In this document: positions 15,149 to 22,706 of the stretch, in pieces
How positions within the stretch are numbered: position 1 is the first letter of the stretch
Layout of the letters: each line of letters opens with the position of its first letter
From: an uncultured Eisenbergiella sp.
Lineage (GTDB): Bacteria; Bacillota; Clostridia; Lachnospirales; Lachnospiraceae
NCBI GenBank assembly: GCA_947631815.1
Contig: CANRMT010000016.1
Location: 1 to 35,766, forward strand
Length of the DNA stretch: 35,766 nucleotides
Reading direction: 5' to 3'
Position numbers and translations under genes: made by a program
The notes under the pieces: generated by a model
The model's database searches: none
What the model was told of the DNA's origin: nothing
Seen by the model: the letters and a program-made list of their open reading frames with translations, nothing else

Positions 15149-15149
15149 T

Positions 15150-15716
15150 TCAGTCACCTCCCAGCGTCATCAAAATAAAATCCGTCGCGTTCCGGGGATC
15201 GTCCTGAAGGTCTGCGAGGAGCAGATGAAGCCCGAAGGCCTCTCCGGCATCTCTGCGGCAGAGCACGCCCGCCGTGGGCGGGATCGTCCCCTCCGCCAGA
15301 TACCTGGCGGCGATGGCCGTATCCTCTACCTCCTGACGTCCGGCGTCCGGGTACAGCCTGCGCAGATTCCCGGCGCACTGCTTCAGCGCCTGGATATGGG
15401 AGGCCACCGTTTTGATCTCCGTCACAGAAGCATCTTTGGTGAAAAGACAGTGGCTGATCGGGATCGTGTCCTCTGCCAGGATCCGGTATTCCAGTCCGGC
15501 CAGAGCCTCCTCGCTCTCCCGCACCGGACCGGCGATGTGATTGTTCACCGCCATGACGCCGTAATCCACGGTCCCGGCCTTCAGCGCGTCCACCACGCCC
15601 CGGGAGGTGATCAGCGGCACATATTCCACCTCATTCCAGCCGAGAGCGGCGGTCATATTGCGGGCGGAGGCCAGCGAATTGCTGCCCTCCATGCCCTGAT
15701 ATCCTACGCGCCTCAT
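15150..15716 (-). CDS. Prephenate-dehydratase-like protein lacking key active-site residues
   Basis: This 188-aa protein has the periplasmic-binding-like fold of prephenate dehydratase without an ACT domain. Family segments are visible (VGYQGMEGSNS, GVVDALKAGTVDYGVMAV, ISHCLFTK, NATDFILM), but signature residues differ. The conserved Thr-Arg-Phe triad reads Thr178-Asp179-Phe, and the E of the usual ENS loop is Asn in VNNHIAG. A plain role in phenylalanine synthesis is therefore doubtful. It might bind or convert another aromatic or keto acid. The start ATG overlaps the symporter stop by 4 bases (ATGA) and TyrA follows after one base, so the three act together. AT-richness and codon use are like the neighbours, so it is not decaying. 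Confidence 0.75.
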   Translation of the reverse strand: MRRVGYQGMEGSNSLASARNMTAALGWNEVEYVPLITSRGVVDALKAGTVDYGVMAVNNHIAGPVRESEEALAGLEYRILAEDTIPISHCLFTKDASVTEIKTVASHIQALKQCAGNLRRLYPDAGRQEVEDTAIAARYLAEGTIPPTAGVLCRRDAGEAFGLHLLLADLQDDPRNATDFILMTLGGD

Positions 15717-16945
15717 TTGGCACGGGAAGCGTCGTATTCGCCCACACTCTTGGCGATGATCAGATTCGCCGCCACATCGCCCTCCACGTTCATGGTGGTG
15801 AAGGCCATGTCAAGCAGACGGTAGAAGCCGCTGATGGCGCCCATCAGGTCGAAAGGCAGACCGATGATGGAAAGGAAGGAAGCGCCCAGCACCACGCCGC
15901 CGCCGGGGATCCCGGGAGCCGCCATGTTGATCAGCGTCGCCACAAGCACCAGGAAAATGATCGTCCCAAGAGGGAGATTGATGCCGTAAAAATCGGATAC
16001 AAACACGGCCAGGCAGCAGAAGGAGCATGCGCCGCCGCACATGTTGATGGTACAGCCCAGAGGCAGGGTAAACCGGGAAATATCCTCGGGCGCGCCCAGA
16101 TCGTCCACGCTGACGTTGATGGTGGTGGGCAGGGTCGCCGCGGAGGAGGTCGTGGAAAGCGTCACCAGAGCGACTTTGCCGCAGGCCTTCATGAATTTGA
16201 CGGGGCTGACCTTAGTGTAGAGCCACACCGGCAGGACCATGACCACGAGGAACGTGACGATACAGGCCAGCCAGCAGGTGCCGATGTACTTCGCCAGCGC
16301 GCCGAAAATGCCCGCGCCGTACTGCGCCACGGAGAAGGCCATCAGGGACATGACGCCGATGGGAGAGAACTCCATGAAATATCCCAGGACCTTGAACATG
16401 ACGGACGAAAGACCGTTGACGAGATCCAGAACCGGCTTCGCCTTATCTTCCACCGCCACCACAGCCACCGCGCAGACGATGGTGAACAGGATCACCGGCA
16501 GGGTGTCGCCGTTGGCCGCCGCCTGAATGATGTTGGACGGAACGATATTCGCCAGGAAGCTGGAAACGGTAGGCGTCACCAGATTGGCGGGATCATAGGT
16601 GGGCGCATTGTCAAACACCGTGCCCAGTCCGGGACGGATGATCCAGGCGATCGCCAGGGACACCACGGACGAAGCCACGAACATGACCACATAAAGGATC
16701 ACGGTCCGCGCGCCGATGCGGCGCAGCAGCGCTCCGTCACGGATGTTGGCGATACCGCAGAACACCGCGCAGAACACGATGGGGATGATCATGAGCTTGA
16801 TCATGTTCAGATAGATATCGCCCACGACCTTGGTCTTGATGCTGAGATCGGGCAGCAGGATACCGAGCAGAACGCCCAGGACAAAACCTATGGCGACCCG
16901 GATGAACAGCCTGTCCTTTCTCATGATTGCTTTTAAGGCTTTCAT
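15713..16945 (-). CDS. Dicarboxylate/amino acid:cation symporter (DAACS family)
   Basis: This 410-aa transporter has the GltPh/DctA fold: eight membrane helices plus two re-entrant hairpins. Hairpin motifs are present: TLSTTSSAATLPTT (HP1), the helix 7 segment LPLGCTINMCGGACSFCC, the HP2 segment GIPGGGVV and the helix 8 segment MNVEGDVAANL. In helix 7 the NMDG signature reads NMCG: Cys303 replaces the Asp that binds sodium in characterised members. Five Cys lie within about 16 residues. The start is the ATG at 16943-16945, with AAGGAGGATG eight bases away; an earlier ATG lies inside that site. As the first gene of the operon with PDT-like and TyrA genes it may carry an aromatic or shikimate-derived acid rather than aspartate. 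Confidence 0.88.
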   Translation of the reverse strand: MKALKAIMRKDRLFIRVAIGFVLGVLLGILLPDLSIKTKVVGDIYLNMIKLMIIPIVFCAVFCGIANIRDGALLRRIGARTVILYVVMFVASSVVSLAIAWIIRPGLGTVFDNAPTYDPANLVTPTVSSFLANIVPSNIIQAAANGDTLPVILFTIVCAVAVVAVEDKAKPVLDLVNGLSSVMFKVLGYFMEFSPIGVMSLMAFSVAQYGAGIFGALAKYIGTCWLACIVTFLVVMVLPVWLYTKVSPVKFMKACGKVALVTLSTTSSAATLPTTINVSVDDLGAPEDISRFTLPLGCTINMCGGACSFCCLAVFVSDFYGINLPLGTIIFLVLVATLINMAAPGIPGGGVVLGASFLSIIGLPFDLMGAISGFYRLLDMAFTTMNVEGDVAANLIIAKSVGEYDASRAK

Positions 16946-16985
16946 TTGTAACATCCTCCTTATAAGGAAATTCTATCAATTAAAA

Positions 16986-17015
16986 ATTATACAGATGTCC
17001 GCCGCAGGCTGTCAA
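16986..17015 (-). promoter_or_regulatory. Strong promoter of the symporter/PDT-like/TyrA operon
   Basis: The minus strand has perfect TTGACA (complement of 17010-17015) and perfect TATAAT (complement of 16986-16991), 18 bases apart. The start is near 16979 and the leader is only about 34 bases, so there is no room for a T-box or riboswitch. Confidence 0.88.
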
Positions 17016-17027
17016 CCGAAAGTTCGG
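17016..17027. promoter_or_regulatory. Dyad directly upstream of the operon -35 element
   Basis: CCGAA-AG-TTCGG is a perfect 5-base inverted repeat abutting the -35 hexamer. That position suits an activator or repressor of the symporter/TyrA operon. A short palindrome can arise by chance. Confidence 0.35.
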
Positions 17028-17064
17028 ACTTTTTCCATTTAAATTGTTAAATCGTTGAATCCAC

Positions 17065-17088
17065 AAAAAAATCCCCGCCAGAGCGGGG
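17065..17088 (-). terminator. Terminator of the sigma/anti-sigma operon
   Basis: CCCCGC (17073-17078) pairs with GCGGGG (17083-17088), and on the minus strand seven T follow (complement of 17065-17071). It lies about 40 bases beyond the stop of the 17129-17965 gene. Confidence 0.8.
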
Positions 17089-17128
17089 AGCTCCGGCAGG
17101 GGTCTTCACTGGTCCGCGGAGTTTCCGC

Positions 17129-17965
17129 TTATCTGCCGTCCGGGAAAAGCTCCTCCCAGATCGCGTTCAGCGCCTGATCCGCGGCCTCTCTGTCCGCCTT
17201 ACCCGCATCCAGAGGCAGATCGAAGAGCGCGTTGACGCCGTCGTAGCCCTCCGCCCGGCTGATCTCGCCACTGGTCTCGTCAAAAGTATAAGCGCTCTGA
17301 TCGAGAAACGAACCGGAATTGACGGCCAGGTACAGACCGCGGTCCGCAAACTTCTCCAGATTGTCGCATTCCAGGATCCGGTAGGTCACGCCGTCGACCA
17401 CCGTCTCCAAATAACCACCGCCGCCCAGCGTGAACACATTGATCCAGGCCGGATCCTCCCCCCGGATCAGCGGCGTGACGAAGAAAGGCTCTTCCCCGTA
17501 GGCGTCGTCCGAGGTGTCGGGCATAGGCGTGCCGTCCGTACGCTCCGTCGCCGTCACCGCATAGGTTTTATCCTCCTCGAGCGTCTCCATTCCTTCATAC
17601 CGGGACAGATTTTTCCCGGAGACCACACCCAGAAGCGTCACCCGATAATCGCCGAATTCCTGCGCCGCGTTGACGGAAACGGCGTCCGGACCCGCAAATG
17701 CCTCCTGCAGTCCCACATTTCCCACCTCCTGCGCCACCTGATCGGGGCTCAGATAGTGCCACACACCAAAGGCCGCCAACGTCCCCAGCACCAGCACCGC
17801 AGCCGCGGCCAGCGCCGCATAGGATATTCTCTTTTTTTTCTGTTTTCCGCTCATTGTCAAACGTCCTCCCATTCTTTCCATGATCTTTTCATTCAGCCGG
17901 ACATCCGGCTCTCTTTCTGGAGAAAGGGCGCGTTTTAAAAGCTGATCCATTTCTTTATCAGTCAT
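17129..17965 (-). CDS. Probable anti-sigma factor, single-pass membrane protein
   Basis: This 278-aa protein has a short cytoplasmic N-terminus (MTDKEMDQLLKRALSPE), one membrane helix (about residues 48-70, ISYAALAAAAVLVLGTLAAF) and an extracellular domain of about 200 residues rich in acidic and Gly/Thr residues. It matches no family I can name. The N-terminal layout (short helical piece followed by a TM) and its overlap with the sigma gene are what is expected of a membrane anti-sigma factor. The exodomain contains GGGGYLETVVDGVTYRIL, like DUF4179-type sensors, but that is a guess. The ATG at 17963-17965 follows GGAGGG at eight bases; the sigma stop lies inside this start region. Confidence 0.7.
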   Translation of the reverse strand: MTDKEMDQLLKRALSPEREPDVRLNEKIMERMGGRLTMSGKQKKKRISYAALAAAAVLVLGTLAAFGVWHYLSPDQVAQEVGNVGLQEAFAGPDAVSVNAAQEFGDYRVTLLGVVSGKNLSRYEGMETLEEDKTYAVTATERTDGTPMPDTSDDAYGEEPFFVTPLIRGEDPAWINVFTLGGGGYLETVVDGVTYRILECDNLEKFADRGLYLAVNSGSFLDQSAYTFDETSGEISRAEGYDGVNALFDLPLDAGKADREAADQALNAIWEELFPDGR

Positions 17966-18479
17966 GATCAAAACCCTCCAGTTCCTTTCGAAGCAGCAGT
18001 CTCGCCTTATACAGCCTGCTTTTCACCGTGCCCGCGGGGATCCCCAGAAGCGTTCCGATCTCCTCCACGGACAGCTCGGCGGTATAGTACAGGTACACCG
18101 GTATTCGGAACTTTTCTTCCAGCCTTCCCACCGCCTGCCGCACCTGTCTGCGCCGCTCTTCGGTGATCAGCGCCTCCTCCGGCGCATCTGCGGCCGCTTC
18201 AGGCCGGTCGGCCTCCTCCACATAGAGCCGTTCCCCGGCGATGCGCTGCCGCCAGGCGAATTTGCGCTTCCGGTTTTTCCAGATCCGCAGACAGACGGAG
18301 AGCAGCCAGCTTTTGGGATTGCCCTGCGCATCGATCTGCTCCATACGCTCCAACGCTGTCAAAAAGGTATCCTGATACAGATCCTCCGCCTCCTGCCTGT
18401 TCCGCGTGAGCTGACAGCAGAAGGCATATACCTCTTTTCCGTATGCTTCCATGCACTGGTGCATCTGTACAAGGTTCAT
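17958..18479 (-). CDS. RNA polymerase sigma factor, ECF (sigma-70 family)
   Basis: This 173-aa sigma factor has region 2 (MEAYGKEVYAFCCQLTRNRQEAEDLYQDTFLTAL, with the EDLYQDTF motif) and region 4 (IPVYLYYTAELSVEEIGTLLGIPAGTVKSRLYKARLLLRK, the HTH). The linker carries RIWKNRKRKFAWRQR. Two starts are possible: the ATG at 18477-18479 (GGAGG about 11 bases off) or 18486-18488 (too close to it). The downstream membrane gene overlaps its end by 8 bases and is probably its anti-sigma factor. A promoter with a GAACC-like -35 may be self-activated. It would control an envelope-stress-like regulon. Confidence 0.88.
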   Translation of the reverse strand: MNLVQMHQCMEAYGKEVYAFCCQLTRNRQEAEDLYQDTFLTALERMEQIDAQGNPKSWLLSVCLRIWKNRKRKFAWRQRIAGERLYVEEADRPEAAADAPEEALITEERRRQVRQAVGRLEEKFRIPVYLYYTAELSVEEIGTLLGIPAGTVKSRLYKARLLLRKELEGFDHD

Positions 18480-18544
18480 ACCGTGCATTTCCTCCGGTTT
18501 CAAAAGACGTCTTTTGTTCCGGGCTCCTCGCCCTTCACTCATAC

Positions 18545-18573
18545 ATTGTAACAAAAGATATCCCGGTTCACAA
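18545..18573 (-). promoter_or_regulatory. Promoter of the sigma/anti-sigma operon
   Basis: The minus strand has TTGTGA (complement of 18568-18573) and TACAAT (complement of 18545-18550) spaced by 17 bases. The overlapping TGTGAACC is also like an ECF -35 element, so both housekeeping and self-activated transcription are possible. The start is near 18538. Confidence 0.6.
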
Positions 18574-18665
18574 AAAAGATATTTTCACCTAGCCGACCCG
18601 AAAGCTGCCGGGGACCTGCCAGCACTGAGGCCTGTAGGTCAGTCAGACCTGCCGCCGGAATTTTC

Positions 18666-18694
18666 TTGTCAGGCGCAGCATTATCTGCTATAGT
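18666..18694 (+). promoter_or_regulatory. Promoter of the Rpn nuclease gene
   Basis: TTGTCA (18666-18671, 5 of 6) and TATAGT (18689-18694, 5 of 6) with a 17-base spacer, plus an extended -10 TGC directly ahead. The leader to the ATG at 18896 is about 195 bases. Confidence 0.78.
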
Positions 18695-18767
18695 GATAGA
18701 AGAAAATCTTCATCTGAGTTCTCAGATCCTTTTTCTTATTTCTGATAAGGAATCTAACGCATTTCAA

Positions 18768-18871
18768 CGGCGCCACGCCGCCGCTGAATATCGGTCAGCA
18801 TCCCTGAGGAACCAATCAAATAAAGCTTAGGCAGGGATGCGCGGTCCGAAAACCGCCTGAATCCGCATCCC
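18768..18871 (+). promoter_or_regulatory. Structured 5' leader of the Rpn gene with alternative hairpins
   Basis: CGGCG/CGCCG (18768-18780) is a small hairpin. GCATCCCTG (18798-18806) can pair with CAGGGATGC (18832-18840). A second GCATCCC (18865-18871) can pair with the same GGGATGC (18834-18840), enclosing the hairpin GCGGT/ACCGC (18841-18856). The two long pairings exclude each other, as in a riboswitch or attenuator. The ribosome site (18879-18887) lies just downstream. No known riboswitch class is recognised. Confidence 0.45.
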
Positions 18872-18895
18872 ATGCCGGAAAGGAAGGTATGTCGA

Positions 18896-19891
18896 ATGAC
18901 AGACGGATTGAAAAATTCCAGACACAGAGACAGCTCCAGCAAGATCATTTTTGAGGATCCGATCCTTTGTGCACAGTTTTTGAGAGGGTACGTGGATATT
19001 CCGCTGCTCCAAAATGTGCAGCCGGAGGATATTGAAGACGTATCCGAACGGTATGTACATATGTTTGTGGAGGAACGGGATTCTGACGTTGTCAAACGGG
19101 TGAAGCTGCAGGATGCGGAAACGCCGTTTTATTTGATTTCCCTTATTGAACATAAGTCGGATGTCGATTATAATGTAGTCATGCAGATCTTCCGCTATAT
19201 GGCCTTCATCTGGGAAGACTATGAAAAGGAGATGGAGAAGAAGCGGGAGGGGATCAGCAAAACAAAGGACTTTAAATATCCGCCGATCCTGCCGGTTCTG
19301 TTTTATGACGGTCAGGAGGACTGGACGGCGGCGACCAGCCTGCATGAGCGCGTGATGCTGAGCGATGTGCTGGGGGCATATATCCCGGATTACAGCTGTA
19401 TCTTAATGCAGCTGAAGGATTACAGCAACGCGGATCTGATGAAAAAAAAGAACGCTCTCTCGGTGCTGATGATGATCACGAAGCTGCACCGGGCGGCGGA
19501 ATTTTCAGTCCTGGGAAAAGAGGTCAGCCCGGAATATCTGGAAAAAGCGCTTGCGGAAACGCCGGGATATCTGCTGAACACGGTGGCGCATGTGGTGGAA
19601 ATGCTGTTGGACCGGATCAATGTCCCCGCAGAGGAGTCGGCGCGTCTGGCAGGGCAGATAAAGGAGAGACGTATGGGAGAATTATTTGCAAATTTTGAAC
19701 CATATGATGTGCAGGAAACCCGAAGGATCGCAAGGGCTGAAGGGCTACAGGAGGGAATAGAGAAACTTGTCAGGATCGCACAAAATCTGGGCATTTCCCA
19801 GGAGCTGACGGGTCAGCAGCTGGCTGAGCAGTATGAACTGACAGAGGCGGAGGCTCTGGAAACCGTGAAGCGATATTGGCAGCAGAAATAA
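18896..19891 (+). CDS. Rpn family recombination-promoting nuclease / PD-(D/E)XK nuclease
   Basis: This 331-aa protein belongs to the Rpn/YhgA group, called PDDEXK_2 or transposase-like in databases. The conserved core is visible: the N-terminal DGLKNSRHRDSSSKIIFEDP, then ETPFYLISLIEHKSDVDY with the catalytic E85-x-K87 pair, and FKYPPILPVLFYDG, the usual FPPVLPIVLYNG-like strand. The C-terminus is helical and ends in an EGLQEGIEKLVRIAQNLGIS repeat typical of this family, which is variable. In E. coli, Rpn proteins cleave DNA and promote recA-independent recombination. The start is the ATG at 18896, eight bases after AAGGAAGG; the in-frame ATG at 18872 has none. Confidence 0.85.
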   Translation: MTDGLKNSRHRDSSSKIIFEDPILCAQFLRGYVDIPLLQNVQPEDIEDVSERYVHMFVEERDSDVVKRVKLQDAETPFYLISLIEHKSDVDYNVVMQIFRYMAFIWEDYEKEMEKKREGISKTKDFKYPPILPVLFYDGQEDWTAATSLHERVMLSDVLGAYIPDYSCILMQLKDYSNADLMKKKNALSVLMMITKLHRAAEFSVLGKEVSPEYLEKALAETPGYLLNTVAHVVEMLLDRINVPAEESARLAGQIKERRMGELFANFEPYDVQETRRIARAEGLQEGIEKLVRIAQNLGISQELTGQQLAEQYELTEAEALETVKRYWQQK

Positions 19892-19901
19892 AAAATAGGC
19901 G

Positions 19902-19939
19902 GATCCTGATATGAGGCCCGAAGGCCTCGTATCAGGATC
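19902..19939. terminator. Bidirectional terminator between the Rpn gene and ksgA
   Basis: A 17-base stem (19902-19918 with 19923-19939, one G-U wobble, CGAA tetraloop) is flanked by TTTT on the plus strand and by a T-run on the minus strand. It overlaps the end of ksgA and terminates both convergent genes. Confidence 0.85.
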
Positions 19940-20813
19940 TTTTATCATCCGCTGCGGCGGCCAGAAGTTCCGTAAGGCGCGCGAACTGCTCCAGCGTCAG
20001 GGCCTCGCCGCGCACGGTCTCCGGTACTCCCAAGGCGAGCAGGGCCTCCCGCACGGTTTCTTTTGAAAAAGACAGGCCCGCGGCGTTGTACAGGCTGTTC
20101 ACCAGCATTTTGCGGCGCTGGTTGAAGGAGGCCCGGATGACGGAAAAGAGCAGGTCCTCATCTGGAACGGACACGGGCGGCTTTTCATAGCGCTTCAGGC
20201 AGACTACAGCACTGCCCACGCCGGGACGGGGGATAAAACAGTTAGGCGGCACGTTGGCTACGATCCGGGCGTCGGCGAAATACTGCACCGCCAGGGACAG
20301 GGCGCCGTATTCCTTCCCGCCGGGACCGGCCTGCATCCGCTCCGCCACCTCTTTCTGCACCATGATGGTCATCGAATACAGCGGCACCCGCTTTTCCAGC
20401 AGGCTCATCACGATGGGCGTGGTGATATAATAAGGAAGATTCGCCACCACCTTGATGGGTCTGCCGCCGTTTTTCTCCTCCGCCAGCCTGGCCAGATCCA
20501 CCTTCAGGATGTCCTCGTTGATGATCTCCACATTCTCACAGTCCGCCAGCGTCTCCTGCAGGATCGGGATCAGCGCCCGATCGATCTCCACTGCCGCCAC
20601 GCGCCCGGCCCGCTTCGCCAGATACTGCGTCATCGCGCCCAGGCCGGGTCCGATCTCTACCACACAGTCCTCCGGTGTCAGCTCCGCGGCCTCCACGATC
20701 TTTTCCAGTACATGGGGATCGATGAGAAAATTCTGTCCGAATTTCTTCTGGATCTTAAAGTCGTATTTTTTCAAAACGGCAATGGTATTTGCCGGGATTC
20801 CCAGTAGTTCCAT
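19932..20813 (-). CDS. rsmA: 16S rRNA dimethyladenosine transferase (KsgA/RsmA)
   Basis: This 293-aa enzyme methylates two adenosines in the 3' helix of 16S rRNA with S-adenosylmethionine during 30S maturation. The family blocks are plain: KKFGQNFLID at about residue 22, VEIGPGLGAMT (SAM loop), NEDILKVDL and the catalytic NLPYYITTPI, then the RASFNQRRKMLVNSL segment. The ATG at 20811-20813 has GGAGG five bases before it. The longer frame reaching 20990 lies inside the TatD gene region and reads through poor codons. The order LysR/TatD/KsgA is like the conserved tatD/ksgA neighbourhood in Firmicutes, where a ribonuclease M5 gene is often in between; it is absent here. Confidence 0.97.
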   Translation of the reverse strand: MELLGIPANTIAVLKKYDFKIQKKFGQNFLIDPHVLEKIVEAAELTPEDCVVEIGPGLGAMTQYLAKRAGRVAAVEIDRALIPILQETLADCENVEIINEDILKVDLARLAEEKNGGRPIKVVANLPYYITTPIVMSLLEKRVPLYSMTIMVQKEVAERMQAGPGGKEYGALSLAVQYFADARIVANVPPNCFIPRPGVGSAVVCLKRYEKPPVSVPDEDLLFSVIRASFNQRRKMLVNSLYNAAGLSFSKETVREALLALGVPETVRGEALTLEQFARLTELLAAAADDKRS

Positions 20814-20895
20814 AGTTTCCTCCATTCCACGGGATATGCGGACCGGTATTCTGCTGTATCGGATATCAGCCGTGCGGCCAATCACCGCTCCCCTT

Positions 20896-21666
20896 TCAGA
20901 CGCCGAACAGCTCCTGCGCGTTCCGCCAGGTGACGCGCTCCACCTCATCCGCGCTGACGCCCTTGATCTGCGCGATCGCCTGCACGACATAGGGCAGATA
21001 CAAGGAAGAGCTGCGCTTCCCCCGGTACGGGACCGGCGCCAGATACGGGCAGTCCGTTTCCAGCAGGATCCGCTCCAGCGGGATGTACTCCACCGCTTCC
21101 TTCAGCTTCTTCGCATTCTGAAACGTGACCACGCCGCCGATGCCGAAGTAAAAATCCCATTTCAGATAGTCCCTGGCCGTCTCCTTCGTATAGGAAAAGC
21201 AGTGCATGACGCCGCGCAGTCCGTCCCACCGGCACGTCTCCATCACATCCCAGGTGTCCTTCGCGGCCTCCCGGGAATGGATGATCACCGGCTTCCCTGT
21301 CTCCTGCGCCAGCGAGAGCTGCCTGGCGAACCATTCCTTCTGCAGGGCGCGCGCCGCCTCTTCTTTTTCCCAATGATAATCCAGCCCGATCTCTCCCACC
21401 GCCGCGGCCTTCGGATGGGAAAGACGTTCCTTCAGCCAGTCGCAGTCCGGATCCGTCAGACCCTCCAGCTCCGAAGGGTGGATTCCCACCGCCGCGTAGA
21501 CGAACGGCCATTTTTCGGCCAGCGCCAGCGTGGAATCCACGGAGGGCCGGTCCGAAGAAACGTTGATCACCCGGCCGATCCCCGCCCCCGGCAGGGACGC
21601 CAGCAGCGCGTCCCGGTCCGCATCAAAGGCTTTATCGTCAAAATGTGCATGGCTCTCGTAGATCAT
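20896..21666 (-). CDS. tatD: TatD-family metal-dependent DNase/hydrolase
   Basis: This 256-aa TIM-barrel metallohydrolase of the TatD family (3'-5' exo/endonuclease activity in studied members) has its metal ligands visible: His6 and His8 in SHAHFDD, Glu in VGEIGLDYHW, the two His in VIIHSRE and MHCFSY, and Asp in LLETDCPYLAP. Length and motif order are standard. The ATG overlaps the TGA of the upstream LysR gene by 4 bases. It is followed after about 80 bases by ksgA, the usual neighbour. Confidence 0.96.
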   Translation of the reverse strand: MIYESHAHFDDKAFDADRDALLASLPGAGIGRVINVSSDRPSVDSTLALAEKWPFVYAAVGIHPSELEGLTDPDCDWLKERLSHPKAAAVGEIGLDYHWEKEEAARALQKEWFARQLSLAQETGKPVIIHSREAAKDTWDVMETCRWDGLRGVMHCFSYTKETARDYLKWDFYFGIGGVVTFQNAKKLKEAVEYIPLERILLETDCPYLAPVPYRGKRSSSLYLPYVVQAIAQIKGVSADEVERVTWRNAQELFGV

Positions 21667-22556
21667 CTGTTTTTCGCCTCCTGATAGCTCTTTATGATCC
21701 CCTTCAAAATATCGATGTGCGCAAAATCCTTATGATATACGATGTTCATCTCCCGGATCATGCTGAGATTCTCGATGGGCAGGGCGGTCAGCTTCCCCTT
21801 GCGCAGTTCATCCATGCAGGCGCTCTGCGGCAGGATGGACACGCCGAGCCCCTTTCGGATGAGATCCTTGATGGTGGAAATGTTATCCACCTCCAGCGCG
21901 ACGCTGAAATCCTCAATGCTCTCATTGATCCCGATCAGCGTCGCTTCGAACAGCTGTCTCGTTGCGGAAGTGGGCAGCCGGAGGATCATGTGCTCATGCT
22001 TCAGCTCGGAAAGGGTGACCATGGACTGTTTTGACAGCGGATTGTCGTTGCACAGCACGCAGAGCAGGCAATCCGTGTCCAGCATCAGATAATTGAGCCC
22101 CGGCGAGGTCTTTCTGCCCTCCACAACGGCGATGTCCAGCTCGTATGCCTCCAGCATATCATAAAGATTTTTTATGGTATCCGTTATGATCGTTATGCTT
22201 ATATCGGGATTGAGGTTCCCGTATTTCGCCAGCGCCTCGGTGATGATATTGCTCTCGGAGGTATGGGTGATCCCGATGCGCAGCTTCGCCATGCGCTGCC
22301 CCTCCAGCGCGATCTCCGACATCATCTTCTCGTGCATGGCCTTGAGCCGCCTGGCGTAACGGATGGCGATCTCCCCTTCCGGCGTGGGCTTCAGGTCTCC
22401 CGCGCCGCGCAGGAACAGCCGGGCGTTGTACTCCTTTTCCAGCTGGCTGATATGATGGCTGACGGCGGGCTGTGTCAGCGACAGCAGCTTCGCCGCCTTG
22501 GTAAAATTCCTGGCGGCGGCGACGGCCAGCAGGGTCTCCAGTTTGGCATCCAGCAT
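21663..22556 (-). CDS. LysR-type transcriptional regulator
   Basis: This 297-aa protein has an N-terminal winged HTH (residues about 2-62, NFTKAAKLLSLTQPAVSHHISQLEKEYNARLF) and a type-2 periplasmic-binding-like effector domain. The divergent gene is a Kef-like antiporter with MgtC, and a 15-base ATAA-N7-TTAT dyad lies between the two, so it probably controls that pair as well as itself. Its end overlaps tatD by 4 bases, so tatD and ksgA may be co-transcribed with it. Confidence 0.93.
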   Translation of the reverse strand: MLDAKLETLLAVAAARNFTKAAKLLSLTQPAVSHHISQLEKEYNARLFLRGAGDLKPTPEGEIAIRYARRLKAMHEKMMSEIALEGQRMAKLRIGITHTSESNIITEALAKYGNLNPDISITIITDTIKNLYDMLEAYELDIAVVEGRKTSPGLNYLMLDTDCLLCVLCNDNPLSKQSMVTLSELKHEHMILRLPTSATRQLFEATLIGINESIEDFSVALEVDNISTIKDLIRKGLGVSILPQSACMDELRKGKLTALPIENLSMIREMNIVYHKDFAHIDILKGIIKSYQEAKNR

Positions 22557-22602
22557 GTAAAACCTCTTTTCATAAAGAAACGGAATGATCGTGCAAAATA
22601 TT

Positions 22603-22617
22603 ATAATTTGCTTTTAT
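22603..22617. promoter_or_regulatory. Candidate LysR operator between the regulator and the antiporter
   Basis: ATAA (22603-22606) and TTAT (22614-22617) form a 15-base dyad of the A/T-N-A/T kind bound by LysR proteins. It lies in the only AT-rich patch of the divergent intergenic region. A perfect but very short symmetry, so support is modest. Confidence 0.35.
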
Positions 22618-22706
22618 TGGAATTGTAGTATACCATGACTCATATATTTCCGCAAGCGGTATCTTTTCCGCCCGAAAACCAGAAACCGAAGGGGGTGATC
22701 CTTTTT

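Noticed and set aside
16946..17128. T-box or riboswitch ahead of the symporter/TyrA operon
   Set aside because: The perfect promoter leaves only about 34 bases of leader, too short for either.
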